NCBI RefSeq assembly: GCF_001421665.1
Contig: NZ_LMKV01000032.1
Span: 365-64,364 of the forward strand
Direction: 5' to 3'
From: Sphingobium sp. Leaf26
GTDB taxonomy: Bacteria > Pseudomonadota > Alphaproteobacteria > Sphingomonadales > Sphingomonadaceae
Length of the DNA stretch: 64,000 bases
The notes below the pieces were generated by a model. That model did not search any database. It was given only the letters and a program-made list of their open reading frames with translations, and was not told where the DNA came from. Numbering within the stretch: position 1 is the stretch's first letter; every line of letters starts with the position of its first letter. Below, piece by piece: positions 18,037 to 27,111 of this stretch. A program made the position numbers and the translations under genes.

Positions 18037-19589
18037 ACGCGCCCAAGCTTCTCTCCACCCCTGGCGCCGACGCCTATGCCTATCCCTTGCTGATCCGCCA
18101 CCTGCTCGCCAATGTCGCGGACCAGAGCGAGGCGGAGATCGTAAGCGGCGACCGGCGCCTGACCTATCGCGACTTTGTGGACAGGGTGACGCGACTGGCG
18201 ACCCTGCTGGCGGCGCGCGGGGTACGCGCGGGCGATACCGTCGCGGTGATGGACTGGGACAGCCATCGCTATCTGGAATGCTATTTCGCGATTCCCATGA
18301 TGGGTGCGATCCTGCAAACAGTGAATGTCCGCCTGTCGCCGGACCAGATCGCCTTCACCCTGCGCCAGTCCGGCGCGACCTTCCTCCTGCACCATGCCGA
18401 CTTCGCCCCGCTCTGCGCACAATTGCTGCCGGACCTGCCCCAGATCGGCGGCGTGATCGTCATGGAAGGACAAGGGAACGGCTATGAAGCGCTCATCTCC
18501 ACCACCCCGTCCGATTTCGCCTTCGCCGATTTCGATGAGAATGCGATCGCCACCACCTTTCACACCACCGGCACCACCGGCGATCCCAAACAGGTGTTCT
18601 TCAGCCATCGCCAACTCGTCCTCCACACCATCACGCTGGCGGCGACTCTGGCCAACCAGCCGGACGGGCAGGGGCTGCGCCGCACCAATGTCTATATGCC
18701 GATGACGCCGATGTTCCATGTCCATGCCTGGGGCATGCCCTATGCAGCGACGATGCTGGGCGTGAAGCAGGTCTATCCCGGCCGCTATGATCCTGCGGCC
18801 CTGCTTGCGCTCAAGCGGCGCGAAGGCGCCGATTTCTCCCATTGCGTACCGACCATCCTGCGCATGCTGCTGGACGCCAATGTCGCATCGGGCGAGAGCC
18901 TGTCGCCCTGGACTGTCGTGATCGGCGGTGCGCCTTTGCCTGTCGCACTGGCGCAGGAGGCGGATGCAGCGGGCATCGCTACGCTGGTCGGCTATGGCAT
19001 GTCGGAAACCGGGCCGATCATCACGCTGGCGCGCGGGACCGATCGGGATGTCGCCGGTCGCTGCCGCGCCGGCTTCCCCGCCATATTGGTACAGGCACGG
19101 ATCGATACCGATCATGGCGGCGAATTATTGTTGCGCGCGCCCTGGCTGACACAGGGCTATGCGACCCAGCCGGACAGCGACGCGCTCTGGGCCGATGGCT
19201 GGATGCACACCGGCGATGTCGGTGCCGTCGATCCTGATGGCGCATTGCGCATCGTCGACCGGCTGAAGGATGTGATCAAGACCGGTGGCGAATGGGTGTC
19301 CTCGATCGATCTGGAGGATCTGCTCGTCGCCCAGCCCGGCATTGCCGAAGCCGCCGTGGTCGGCATGCCCGACGCCAAATGGGGCGAGCGCCCGGTCGCC
19401 TTCCTCGTCGCCGGCCAGGGTGCGCAGCCGCCACAGCCCGACCAGCTATGTGCGGCGTTGCAACAGCATGTCGCCTCCGGCCGGATCAGCCGCTACGCCA
19501 TTCCGGAACGGCTGCTGACGCTCGAAGCGCTGCCGCGTACCAGTGTCGGCAAGATCGACAAGAAGGCGCTGCGCGCCATGTTGGCCTGA
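18033..19589 (+). CDS. AMP-forming acyl-CoA synthetase (AlkK/fatty-acyl-CoA ligase type)
   Basis: 518 residues of the ANL superfamily. The start is TTG at 18033 with GGAGGCG five bases upstream. The phosphate-binding loop is TTGTTGDPK (~178-186), followed by the FHVHAWG segment of medium/long-chain ligases, the GYGMSETGP motif, the TGDVGAVD motif and the C-terminal SVGKIDKKALR with the catalytic lysine. It activates a carboxylic acid to its CoA thioester through an acyl-adenylate. It is flanked on both sides by remnant-like small frames, so the original operon has been rearranged and the substrate cannot be inferred from neighbours. Confidence 0.9.
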   Translation: MNAPKLLSTPGADAYAYPLLIRHLLANVADQSEAEIVSGDRRLTYRDFVDRVTRLATLLAARGVRAGDTVAVMDWDSHRYLECYFAIPMMGAILQTVNVRLSPDQIAFTLRQSGATFLLHHADFAPLCAQLLPDLPQIGGVIVMEGQGNGYEALISTTPSDFAFADFDENAIATTFHTTGTTGDPKQVFFSHRQLVLHTITLAATLANQPDGQGLRRTNVYMPMTPMFHVHAWGMPYAATMLGVKQVYPGRYDPAALLALKRREGADFSHCVPTILRMLLDANVASGESLSPWTVVIGGAPLPVALAQEADAAGIATLVGYGMSETGPIITLARGTDRDVAGRCRAGFPAILVQARIDTDHGGELLLRAPWLTQGYATQPDSDALWADGWMHTGDVGAVDPDGALRIVDRLKDVIKTGGEWVSSIDLEDLLVAQPGIAEAAVVGMPDAKWGERPVAFLVAGQGAQPPQPDQLCAALQQHVASGRISRYAIPERLLTLEALPRTSVGKIDKKALRAMLA

Positions 19590-19607
19590 AAGCAGGCGGA
19601 AGGGGCC

Positions 19608-19928
19608 ATGATGGCGCGACATAAGCGCCTGATCGTCGCCCCGCGCCTGGCCCATATCGTTCTTGGCGAAGGGGCGCCGCTCTATCCATGCGGCATCTCC
19701 TTCCTCTCGCTGGTGCCCGTATCCGACTATCTCTGCCAGCTATTGCCGGACGGCGGGCTGGACCGGCTCGACGCGGATTTCGCGCACCAGCAGGTGGACA
19801 GTTTCTCCCATGCGCTGACCTTGCTCGATGCGTTGCCCGCCGACGCGATCGGCGGCACGCGCCACGCCGGCGGTCTGATGCGCCCGCTCGCGGCGGCGGC
19901 AGAGGCTCTGGAGGGTTTGAGTCGGTAA
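19608..19928 (+). CDS. Short orphan protein, M28-like C-terminal tail
   Basis: A 106-residue frame starting with tandem ATGs 18 bases after the ligase stop. It contains GISFLSLVPVSDYLCQLL and LDRLDADFAHQQ, the same pattern as the tail of the chimeric frame at 17350-18036 and of the M28 peptidase downstream (PDRLD). No zinc ligands or other catalytic residues are present. It is most likely another truncated peptidase tail, though it may still be translated with the ligase. No function is assigned. Confidence 0.4.
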   Translation: MMARHKRLIVAPRLAHIVLGEGAPLYPCGISFLSLVPVSDYLCQLLPDGGLDRLDADFAHQQVDSFSHALTLLDALPADAIGGTRHAGGLMRPLAAAAEALEGLSR

Positions 19929-19985
19929 GGCGCCGCCACCAGAAACTGCCATATCCTATTTTCTATATTTGATATTTTTCTTTAA

Positions 19986-22460
19986 ATGAGACAATTAATA
20001 TCCATGAAGAAAAACCAGCCTGGCAAAACCGTGATGTACCTGTCCAACTCGTTGTCGCGTTGGTGCCTCGTCCTGCTGGTCATCGTGGCTGGTATAGCCT
20101 TGGGACTATTGGCCAATCGCCTGCCGAAACCGGTCCCGGACACGGCACCTGCGACGCTGTTTTCGGCCGAACGGGCGATGCACGACGTTCGCGCCATCGC
20201 CACCCGACCGCATCCAACCGGATCGCCGGAAATCGCGGATACGCGCCGTTATCTGATGGCGCGGATGACCGCCCTTGGCCTCGCACCGCAATTGCGGACC
20301 CAGGATGCCGTCTCCGCGCGCCCCTACACCAAGGAAATCGCGCCCGCCGGCCGCATGCGCAATATCGTCGGTACCTATCGGGGCACTGATCCGGCATTGC
20401 CTGCCATATTGGTCATGGCCCATTATGACACCGCTGCCCTTTCGCCCGGTGCAGGGGACGACACGTCCGGTGTCGCCGTCGCGCTGGAAGTCGCCCGCGC
20501 CCTCAAGGCTACCGGGCCGCTGCGCCGGTCCGTCATCTTCCTCTTCACCGATGGAGAGGAAGTCGGGCTGATCGGGGCTTCCGCCTTCTTCGCGACCGAT
20601 CCGCTGCGCCACCATATCGGCCTGGTCCTGAACCTGGAAGCGCGCGGGAACGGCGGCAAGGCACTGATGTTCCAGACCAGCGCCGGCAACCGCCAGTTGA
20701 TCGACACCTATCGCCGCACCATCCCGTCGCCGGCCGCCGACTCGCTGATGGCCACCGTCTACAAGCGCATGCCCAACGACACCGACCTCACGGTGGCGCT
20801 GGACAAGGGGCTGGCCGGCATGAACTTCGCCTTTGTCGGGCATCAGGTCGCCTATCACACCGGGCTGTCTACCCCCGACCGGCTCGATGTCGGCAGTCTC
20901 CAGCATATGGGCGACCAGTTGCTGCCACTGGTACGCAGCTTCGCCAATGCCGACACGCTCGATCGGACCGGCGAAGATCGCATCTTCACCGACCTGTTCG
21001 GTCAGTTTCTCATCGTCTATCCGCCCTGGCTCGGCTGGTTGCTGGCCCTTGTCGCGATCGGCGCGCCCATCGGCATGACCGGCATAGCCCTTGTCCGTCG
21101 CCGCATCGGCTGGCGCGACACGCTGGCCGGAGCGGGCGGCTTGCTCGTGATCTTGTTCGGCATTGCAACCCTGCTGATGCTGGCCATCCGGCTTGCGGCC
21201 TTGCTGGTACGCAATATTTCCTCGCCCTATGCGCTGATCGGCCAGTTCGACTGGCTGCTCCCCGCCACGCTCCTGCTCGGCCTCGGCACCGGCGCGCTGC
21301 TGCTGGGCATCGCCGCGCGAGGGCGGTCAAGGGGCACGGCGCTTCTGATGGCGACGGCGGGTCTGGTCGCTGCCCTGCTCGGCACGTTCAGCGCACTCCC
21401 GCTCGCCCTCGGTATCGTCGCGGCACTGCTGCTCTGGGCCAGCATGCGCCGCCCCCGTCCCCTTGCCGGCTGGTTCGCGGGCGCCATGACGCTGCTTGCG
21501 CTGCTGGCGCTCGCGATGCAGGTCACGCTGCCCAATGGCGCGCATATGCTGGTCTGGCCGTTACTGCTGCTCGGCGCGCCGCTGGCGCTGCTGCTCTTTG
21601 CGCCGGATCGGGCCACGCGCCCGCTGGGTCTGGTTGCCATCACCCTGCCTGCCCTGCTGATCGCCGGGCTGACGGCGCGGTCGGGCTATGACTTCTTTTT
21701 GCTGATCGGCGCCTCGCTGCCGGCGGTCGTCACGCCTTTCATCCTGCTGACCCTGCTGGCGCTGGTGCCCTTGCTGTGGGCCATACGCGGCCTTCCGGTC
21801 GTGGCCATGACCACAACGGCCGCAGGTCTTGCCCTGTTCATCGCAGCCGCCATTCTTGCCCGCACGCCGACCGCCGACAATCCGGACATGGTGGAGGCCT
21901 TCTATGTCGCCGATCTCGACAAGGGGCGCGCCAACTGGGTCAGCGCCAAGCTGGACCGCGCCGGCTGGGTTCGCCAAGCGCTGACGCAGGATGGCGGCGA
22001 TCCGAAATTCGCCTCGATCGTGCCGATCGCGAAAGAAGATCACTGGGTCGCCGCGGCAAGGCCGGCGGCTTTCGTCCGTCCTCAACTGACCCTGACGGCC
22101 AGCGGTGCGGGCAAGGCTTATCGCCTGAGCCTCGATGCGGCCAACCGCAATGGCGGCCGCTTCATGCGCCTCTATCTCAAGCCTTCGGTGGACCTGCGTG
22201 ACGTCCGCATCATGGGCCAGAGCGCACCGGGCACACTCAAGGCCGGCGACTGGACGCCTGTCACCTTCCATGCCAGCGGCGCCGATCCGGTCCGCCTGAC
22301 CATGGATGCGGCCGGGAAGGGGCGGGTCGAGGTGCAGATGATCGAACTGGTCGATCACTGGCCGAAGGGCAGCAAGGTCATGCCCTTGCCGCCCCACAGC
22401 ATCGCCTATCGCCGCTGGGGCAACAGTCTGGTCATGGTCCGCACGACGCTGGCCTGGTGA
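19986..22460 (+). CDS. Membrane-anchored M28 family metallopeptidase
   Basis: 824 residues. After one N-terminal membrane segment (~25-44) comes a zinc-peptidase domain with MAHYD (H146, D148), GAGDD (bridging Asp158), DGEEVG (catalytic Glu191, ligand Glu192), NLEARG (Glu218) and YHTG (His291), the full co-catalytic zinc set of the family. Residues ~345-620 hold about eight to nine hydrophobic segments, and a C-terminal ~190-residue soluble domain follows. The plan resembles ER-metallopeptidase-like (FXNA-type) proteins. It probably acts on peptides at the outer face of the inner membrane. Three ATGs compete for the start and none has a strong ribosome site. Confidence 0.88.
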   Translation: MRQLISMKKNQPGKTVMYLSNSLSRWCLVLLVIVAGIALGLLANRLPKPVPDTAPATLFSAERAMHDVRAIATRPHPTGSPEIADTRRYLMARMTALGLAPQLRTQDAVSARPYTKEIAPAGRMRNIVGTYRGTDPALPAILVMAHYDTAALSPGAGDDTSGVAVALEVARALKATGPLRRSVIFLFTDGEEVGLIGASAFFATDPLRHHIGLVLNLEARGNGGKALMFQTSAGNRQLIDTYRRTIPSPAADSLMATVYKRMPNDTDLTVALDKGLAGMNFAFVGHQVAYHTGLSTPDRLDVGSLQHMGDQLLPLVRSFANADTLDRTGEDRIFTDLFGQFLIVYPPWLGWLLALVAIGAPIGMTGIALVRRRIGWRDTLAGAGGLLVILFGIATLLMLAIRLAALLVRNISSPYALIGQFDWLLPATLLLGLGTGALLLGIAARGRSRGTALLMATAGLVAALLGTFSALPLALGIVAALLLWASMRRPRPLAGWFAGAMTLLALLALAMQVTLPNGAHMLVWPLLLLGAPLALLLFAPDRATRPLGLVAITLPALLIAGLTARSGYDFFLLIGASLPAVVTPFILLTLLALVPLLWAIRGLPVVAMTTTAAGLALFIAAAILARTPTADNPDMVEAFYVADLDKGRANWVSAKLDRAGWVRQALTQDGGDPKFASIVPIAKEDHWVAAARPAAFVRPQLTLTASGAGKAYRLSLDAANRNGGRFMRLYLKPSVDLRDVRIMGQSAPGTLKAGDWTPVTFHASGADPVRLTMDAAGKGRVEVQMIELVDHWPKGSKVMPLPPHSIAYRRWGNSLVMVRTTLAW

Positions 22461-22467
22461 ACGCGGC

Positions 22468-23520
22468 TCAGGCGGCCTGGCGGTTGGCCGTCGCGATGAT
22501 CCGTTCCGCCATCTCGTCCGCCACCCAGGCGGCCGAACGACCCTCGCGCCGGGCAAGGTCCAGTATCTCGCCCACGCGCGGGCCGATCTGATCGACGCGC
22601 GCCGCCACGCTGGCCCGATCCTCGCCCAGATATTCGGCCGATACGCTGATGATGCCGCCCGCATTGACGACATAGTCCGGCGCATAGGCGATGCCGCGCT
22701 CCAGCATCAGGTCGGCGACGTCGGGCGTGGCCAACTGGTTGTTCGCCGCGCCGCAGACCAGCCGGGCTTTCATGTCGCTCACGCTCTGCTGCGTCAGCGC
22801 GCCACCTAGCGCGCAGGGCGCAAACACATCCGCGTCCACCGCCATGATCTCATCGGCATCCACGACCGCAGCGTTCAGCACCGCGCCCAGCGCGTTGCGA
22901 CGGCGCGGGTCGATATCGGCAATCACCAGTCGCGCGCCGGCATCGGCCAGTTGACGACACAGGCTCGCCCCGACATTGCCGGTGCCCTGCACCGCGACGG
23001 TCAGGTCGGACAATTCGGCCCCCAATGTCAGCCGGGCGGCAGTCCGCATGGATTCAAACACGCCCAGAGCGGTCCAGGGCGACGGATCGCCGCCAGCCTG
23101 ATCACCCGACGGGTCCAGTCCGGCGACATGGCGCGTCACCATGGACACTTCGCGCATGTCGGCAACCATGGTTCCGACATCCTCCGCGGTGACATACAGC
23201 CCCTCCAGTTGCTCGACCGCACGGCCGAAGGCGCGAAACAGGGCGGCACGGTCGAAACTGCCCTCGGGCCGGCGCAGCACCGCCTTGGCACCGCCAAAGG
23301 GCAGGCCCGCCAGCGCATTCTTATAGCTCATGCCCTCGGCCAGTCGGCAGGCATCGTCAAATGCGGCCTCCAGGTCGGGATAATGCCAGAAACGGCATCC
23401 GCCAGCCCCCGGCCCCAATGCGGTGGAATGAATTGCGATCACGCCGTCCATGCCGCTTTCGGGATCGAGCAGGCGCACCGATTGCATCGGCGGGTTCAGG
23501 CGGGCGAGACGGGCAACCAT
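22468..23520 (-). CDS. Leucine/valine/phenylalanine-type amino-acid dehydrogenase
   Basis: 350 residues of the Glu/Leu/Phe/Val dehydrogenase family: HSTALGPGAGGCRFW, then MSYKNALAGLPFGGAKAV carrying the two substrate lysines (K67, K79), and a Rossmann NAD site around VQGTGNVGASLC. It reversibly deaminates a branched or aromatic amino acid to the 2-oxo acid. An AAGGAGA ribosome site precedes the ATG. It is divergent from an Lrp/AsnC regulator 125 bases away, the usual arrangement for regulated amino-acid catabolism. Confidence 0.92.
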   Translation of the reverse strand: MVARLARLNPPMQSVRLLDPESGMDGVIAIHSTALGPGAGGCRFWHYPDLEAAFDDACRLAEGMSYKNALAGLPFGGAKAVLRRPEGSFDRAALFRAFGRAVEQLEGLYVTAEDVGTMVADMREVSMVTRHVAGLDPSGDQAGGDPSPWTALGVFESMRTAARLTLGAELSDLTVAVQGTGNVGASLCRQLADAGARLVIADIDPRRRNALGAVLNAAVVDADEIMAVDADVFAPCALGGALTQQSVSDMKARLVCGAANNQLATPDVADLMLERGIAYAPDYVVNAGGIISVSAEYLGEDRASVAARVDQIGPRVGEILDLARREGRSAAWVADEMAERIIATANRQAA

Positions 23521-23645
23521 GATCTTCTCCTTGGGAATGTCCTGCCTTTATCGACGTCCGGCAGAGAAGAATCTTGCCCGATTTTTCGGATATTTTCGGC
23601 GGAATAAGAATGATTTGTTCGGGTATATGCGATATCGAGGATAAT

Positions 23646-24107
23646 ATGATCGAACTCGACAATTTCGAGCGGAAGATTCTCCGCGAGCTGCAACGCGATG
23701 CCAGCCAGACGACGGCGGAGATTGCGGAGAAGGTAGGGCTGACGCCGTCCCCCTGCTGGCGCCGCATCGACCGGCTGGAGCGGGAAGGGCTGATCCGCAA
23801 GCGGGTCGCGCTGATCGACCGCCGCAAGGTCGGCCTTAATGCCCAGGTCTTCGCGCAGGTGAAGCTCAACGCCCATGGCCGCGCCAATCTGGACGAGTTC
23901 AGTGCCGCCATTCGCGGTTTTCCCGAAGTGCTGGAGGCTTATGTGTTGATGGGCACGATGGATTTCATGCTGCGCATCGTCGCCAGGGATATCGACGCCT
24001 ATGAACGCTTCTTCTTCGAGCGACTGAGCAAATTATCGGGCGTGCAGGAAATCAATTCCACTGTCGCACTGTCTGAAATCAAGGCGACCAACGAACTGCC
24101 GATCTGA
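23646..24107 (+). CDS. Lrp/AsnC family regulator
   Basis: 153 residues from the ATG at 23646 (MIELDNFERKIL), preferred over an upstream in-frame ATG because it matches the family start and has a GAGG ribosome site. The N-terminal helix-turn-helix is AEIAEKVGLTPSPCWRRIDRLE, and the C-terminal RAM ligand domain (FPEVLEAYVLMGTMDFMLRI) is complete. It probably senses an amino acid and regulates the divergent amino-acid dehydrogenase gene from their shared 125-base promoter. Confidence 0.92.
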   Translation: MIELDNFERKILRELQRDASQTTAEIAEKVGLTPSPCWRRIDRLEREGLIRKRVALIDRRKVGLNAQVFAQVKLNAHGRANLDEFSAAIRGFPEVLEAYVLMGTMDFMLRIVARDIDAYERFFFERLSKLSGVQEINSTVALSEIKATNELPI

Positions 24108-24113
24108 CATGGC

Positions 24114-24132
24114 GGCGGGGCGTGGCCCCGCC
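24114..24132. terminator. GC-rich hairpin between convergent genes
   Basis: Perfect 8-bp arms GGCGGGGC/GCCCCGCC with a 3-base loop, placed between the stop of the Lrp gene and the stop of the convergent dipeptidase gene. Neither side has a clear T-run. Confidence 0.6.
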
Positions 24133-24143
24133 ACCTGCGCGCA

Positions 24144-25289
24144 TCATTTCCAGGTCGCGCCCAACAGCCGGCGGAAATTGCCGCCCAGCACGGCGCGGAT
24201 ATTGGCGTCCGAATAATTGCGGCGCGCCATTTCCTCGACCAGATTATATATTTTCAACGGATCGTCGAATCCGTCCGTGTCGATCTTGTCGCGGAAGGCA
24301 TAGCTGCCCTTATAGGCCGCCTTCAGCTTGGCGTAGGATGCCGGTTCCATATCGTCATAGCCATAAAGGTCGGCATCCGATCCGATCCCCACCTTGTCGA
24401 TGCCGATCAGTTTGGCGACATGATCGACCTGATCCACAAGATTGATGATCGTCGTCGGCTCCTGAGCGGTCAGGAAATTGCGCACGCCGGTAATCCCCAT
24501 GACGCCGCCCTTGGCGCCCAGCGCCTTGATCGCCTCGTCCGTCTTGGTGCGCGGGTGATTGTTGAGCGCGCGGCAATTGCTATGCGTGATCGCGATCGGC
24601 CCGCTGGCCATGGCGATCGCGTCCAGCGTCGTCTTGTCGCCGCAATGGGACACGTCGACCAGCATGCCGATCTTGTTCATCTCCGCCACGATGGCGACGC
24701 CATAGTCCGACAGGCCGCCGTCGATCCGGTCGGTACAGCCCGACCCGATCCGATTCTGGCTGTTATAGGTCAGCTGCGACACGCGCTGGCCCAGTTGATA
24801 GAAGGTCTTCACATCCTCGACCGTATCGAAATGGTCGCTATTTTGCAGTCCCATGATGACGGCCATCCGGCCATCCGCCTTGGCGCGGTCCAGATCGGCG
24901 CCCAGCCCCACGCCTTGGAACAGATGCGGGTTGCGTGCGACGAAGCCCGTCCAGGCGAGCAGCCATTGCAGGGTTTGCGCTTTCGCATCCGGCCCGCCGA
25001 TGCCGATGCTGTTGTGGAAGGCGGTGATGCCGCTCGCGCGGAAATCGGCGGCCCATTTCTCGCTTACCGGTTCGGCATAGACTTCGGGGCGGAAGTCCAG
25101 CGTCAGCGGTCCCAACATGTCGATGATGAGCGATTCCTTCACCAGATCGGTCACGCGCCTGGAATAGCGGCGCGGGGAAGCCGCATGCGCCTGATAAAGG
25201 CCGCCATTGATCATCGGAAAGGCGAGCGCCGTTGCCGCAACGGCGCCTGCCAGAATCTGACGCCGCGAAGCACCCGTTCTATCATCCAT
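24144..25289 (-). CDS. Membrane-dipeptidase (M19) family protein with altered metal ligands
   Basis: 381 residues with a Tat-like leader (SRRQILAGA). The renal-dipeptidase fold is recognisable by LTYNSQN, DVSHCG (His215), THSNCRAL (His236) and GIGSDAD. Family members normally carry an N-terminal His-x-Asp zinc pair and a bridging Glu. Here the equivalent stretches read IIDMLGPL (55-62) and GLQNSDHF, with Gln149 in the Glu place, so both appear replaced. M19 enzymes split dipeptides, often with a D-residue at the second position, which suits this D-amino-acid island. Activity of this variant is uncertain. It is divergent from a serine hydrolase. Confidence 0.85.
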   Translation of the reverse strand: MDDRTGASRRQILAGAVAATALAFPMINGGLYQAHAASPRRYSRRVTDLVKESLIIDMLGPLTLDFRPEVYAEPVSEKWAADFRASGITAFHNSIGIGGPDAKAQTLQWLLAWTGFVARNPHLFQGVGLGADLDRAKADGRMAVIMGLQNSDHFDTVEDVKTFYQLGQRVSQLTYNSQNRIGSGCTDRIDGGLSDYGVAIVAEMNKIGMLVDVSHCGDKTTLDAIAMASGPIAITHSNCRALNNHPRTKTDEAIKALGAKGGVMGITGVRNFLTAQEPTTIINLVDQVDHVAKLIGIDKVGIGSDADLYGYDDMEPASYAKLKAAYKGSYAFRDKIDTDGFDDPLKIYNLVEEMARRNYSDANIRAVLGGNFRRLLGATWK

Positions 25290-25368
25290 ATCTCACTCCA
25301 TCCTTGTCCAGATCGGAAAAGAGTTTGCCGATAATGATTGATCCTGTATAGAGAAATAATATCTAAAA

Positions 25369-25377
25369 CGAGAATAT
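25369..25377. promoter_or_regulatory. Half-site resembling the dgcN-upstream element
   Basis: CGAGAATAT differs by one base from the GGAGAATAT arm of the palindrome upstream of the second dgcN copy. It lies 14 bases before the start codon of the serine hydrolase, in the divergent promoter shared with the M19 gene. On its own the match is weak; it gains weight only with the two dgcN sites. Confidence 0.3.
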
Positions 25378-25390
25378 TTAGGGGTTCTGC

Positions 25391-26899
25391 ATGCTGCATC
25401 TCGACCAAGACCGTTGGTGTCGATGGAAGTGGAGCCTTGGCGGCGCGGCAGCCGCGCTCTTGCTGACCCCGGTCATCCCGATAGCGTTCGCAAAACCCGC
25501 TACGGCGACAAACCCCGCGTCCATCGACCGTGTAAAATTGGCCGGACTCCCCGATTTCATCGACGGCATATTGGCGCAACAGATCGCGCAGCGCGAAGTG
25601 GCGGGCGCGGTCATCACCATCGTCTATCGCGGCAAGGTGATCATGACGCGCGGCTATGGCCTTGCCGATGTGGACAAGGGGATTGCCGTCGACGGGCAGC
25701 ATACGCTGTTCCGACCGGGGTCGGTATCGAAGCTGTTCACCTGGGCTGCTCTGATGCAGCAGGTGGAGGCCGGCAAGGTTGATCTGGACGCGGACGTAAA
25801 TCGCTATCTCGATTATGAAATTCCGCCATTTCAGGGCCAGCCGATCCGGGTGCGCGACCTGTTCACCCACGCGCTGGGCATGAGCGACCTGTCCTATGCG
25901 GAGGGAGAGTGGGAGAAGGAAGAAACCTATCAATCCTTCCTCAAGACCCATATTCCCCAGCGTCTCTGGGCGCCAGGTGGTGAGATTTCCTATTCCAACT
26001 ATGGCGCGTCTCTGGCCGGATATATCGTGGAGCGGGTGTCGGGCGAAGCGTTCCCGGATTATGTCGAGCGCCATATCTTCCAACCGATTGGCATGGCGAC
26101 CACGACCTTCCGCGAGCCGCTGACGGGGGACAGGGCGGCGCATATGGCGCTGGGCTATGCGCTGGTCGATGGCCGTTTCAAGCCTAAGCCTTATGAACGC
26201 TATGACAAGATCATGCCGGCTGGATCGGCGGCATCGACAGCGCCGGACATGGCCCGCTTCATGCTGGCTATGCTCGGCTATGGCGTCTTGGGCGACGCAC
26301 GCATCCTGAAACCGGAATCGGTGCGATTTCTTGAAAGTGATTCGATCGCCAACGTGCCGGGGCTGCCGGGCATGGCCCATGGGTTCATGGTGGCGCGGCA
26401 AGCCGGGCCAAGGCTGGTCGGTCATGGTGGCAACACCATGGATTTCCACAGCTATCTATTGTTGGCGCCGGAAGCGGATTTCGGCTTCTTCGTGTCGATG
26501 ACGGGCGGGCCGGGCAGCTATGGCGCCCGCACGGAACTCAGCGATGCCATCATCGGACGCCTTTTCCCGCAAAGCCCGGCGGTGCGCTGGACCCAGGCGG
26601 GCGTCAAGCCGCCGGTCGGTGCCTACCGCGTCAACCGCCGCGATTATGCCAAGTCCGCAGATCCGGCTGGCGATCTCAAGCTCTCGCTCCAGGGCGCACA
26701 TGGCCTGCTGGTCGAGGCGCAGGGACGCAAAAGCCATTGGGAGCAAATCGGACCGGCGCTCTATGAGCAGGTGACGGGTGCGAGAAGCGGCGGCCCCTAT
26801 GACCGATTGCTCTTTTATGGCGCGCCGGGCGATCCGCGCATCTCCTTCGCTTCCCAGCCGCATGTCACCTATCATCTGGTGGCCACGGCAGGAAAATAA
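25391..26899 (+). CDS. Exported serine hydrolase, class C beta-lactamase/S12 family
   Basis: 502 residues, signal peptide ~1-34. The catalytic motifs are S111-V-S-K114, a YSNYG tyrosine motif and HGGNT as the KTG-equivalent. The family includes D-aminopeptidases, DD-carboxypeptidases and esterases acting on D-residue-containing peptides. Residues 100-250 closely resemble those of the serine hydrolase at 29990-31963, so the two are paralogues. It faces away from the M19 dipeptidase gene and is followed by a terminator-like hairpin and then a TonB receptor. D-amino-acid peptide hydrolysis in the periplasm is a reasonable inference. Confidence 0.85.
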   Translation: MLHLDQDRWCRWKWSLGGAAAALLLTPVIPIAFAKPATATNPASIDRVKLAGLPDFIDGILAQQIAQREVAGAVITIVYRGKVIMTRGYGLADVDKGIAVDGQHTLFRPGSVSKLFTWAALMQQVEAGKVDLDADVNRYLDYEIPPFQGQPIRVRDLFTHALGMSDLSYAEGEWEKEETYQSFLKTHIPQRLWAPGGEISYSNYGASLAGYIVERVSGEAFPDYVERHIFQPIGMATTTFREPLTGDRAAHMALGYALVDGRFKPKPYERYDKIMPAGSAASTAPDMARFMLAMLGYGVLGDARILKPESVRFLESDSIANVPGLPGMAHGFMVARQAGPRLVGHGGNTMDFHSYLLLAPEADFGFFVSMTGGPGSYGARTELSDAIIGRLFPQSPAVRWTQAGVKPPVGAYRVNRRDYAKSADPAGDLKLSLQGAHGLLVEAQGRKSHWEQIGPALYEQVTGARSGGPYDRLLFYGAPGDPRISFASQPHVTYHLVATAGK

Positions 26900-26909
26900 C
26901 ATATGGATG

Positions 26910-26933
26910 CCGTCGATCAGACCTGATCGGCGG
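26910..26933 (+). terminator. Hairpin after serine hydrolase gene
   Basis: Stem CCG-t-CGATCAG / CTGATCG-g-CGG with a two-base centre and one mismatch, starting 11 bases after the stop and followed by a TA-rich run with four Ts. It probably separates the hydrolase transcript from that of the TonB receptor. Confidence 0.5.
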
Positions 26934-27111
26934 TATTAATTTTCTGATATGATAATTCTATCTTATTTGGGATTGAACTGTCCGTATATTAATGTTCTTA
27001 TCCTCCTCAGTTGAATCGAAGGAAGCGGTCACGTCGGGCAGGGATTAAGCGAACTATAAGCGGACGGCCTTGGCGTGCTGCGCCCTTCGATGGGTGCAAA
27101 GGGGTATAAGC

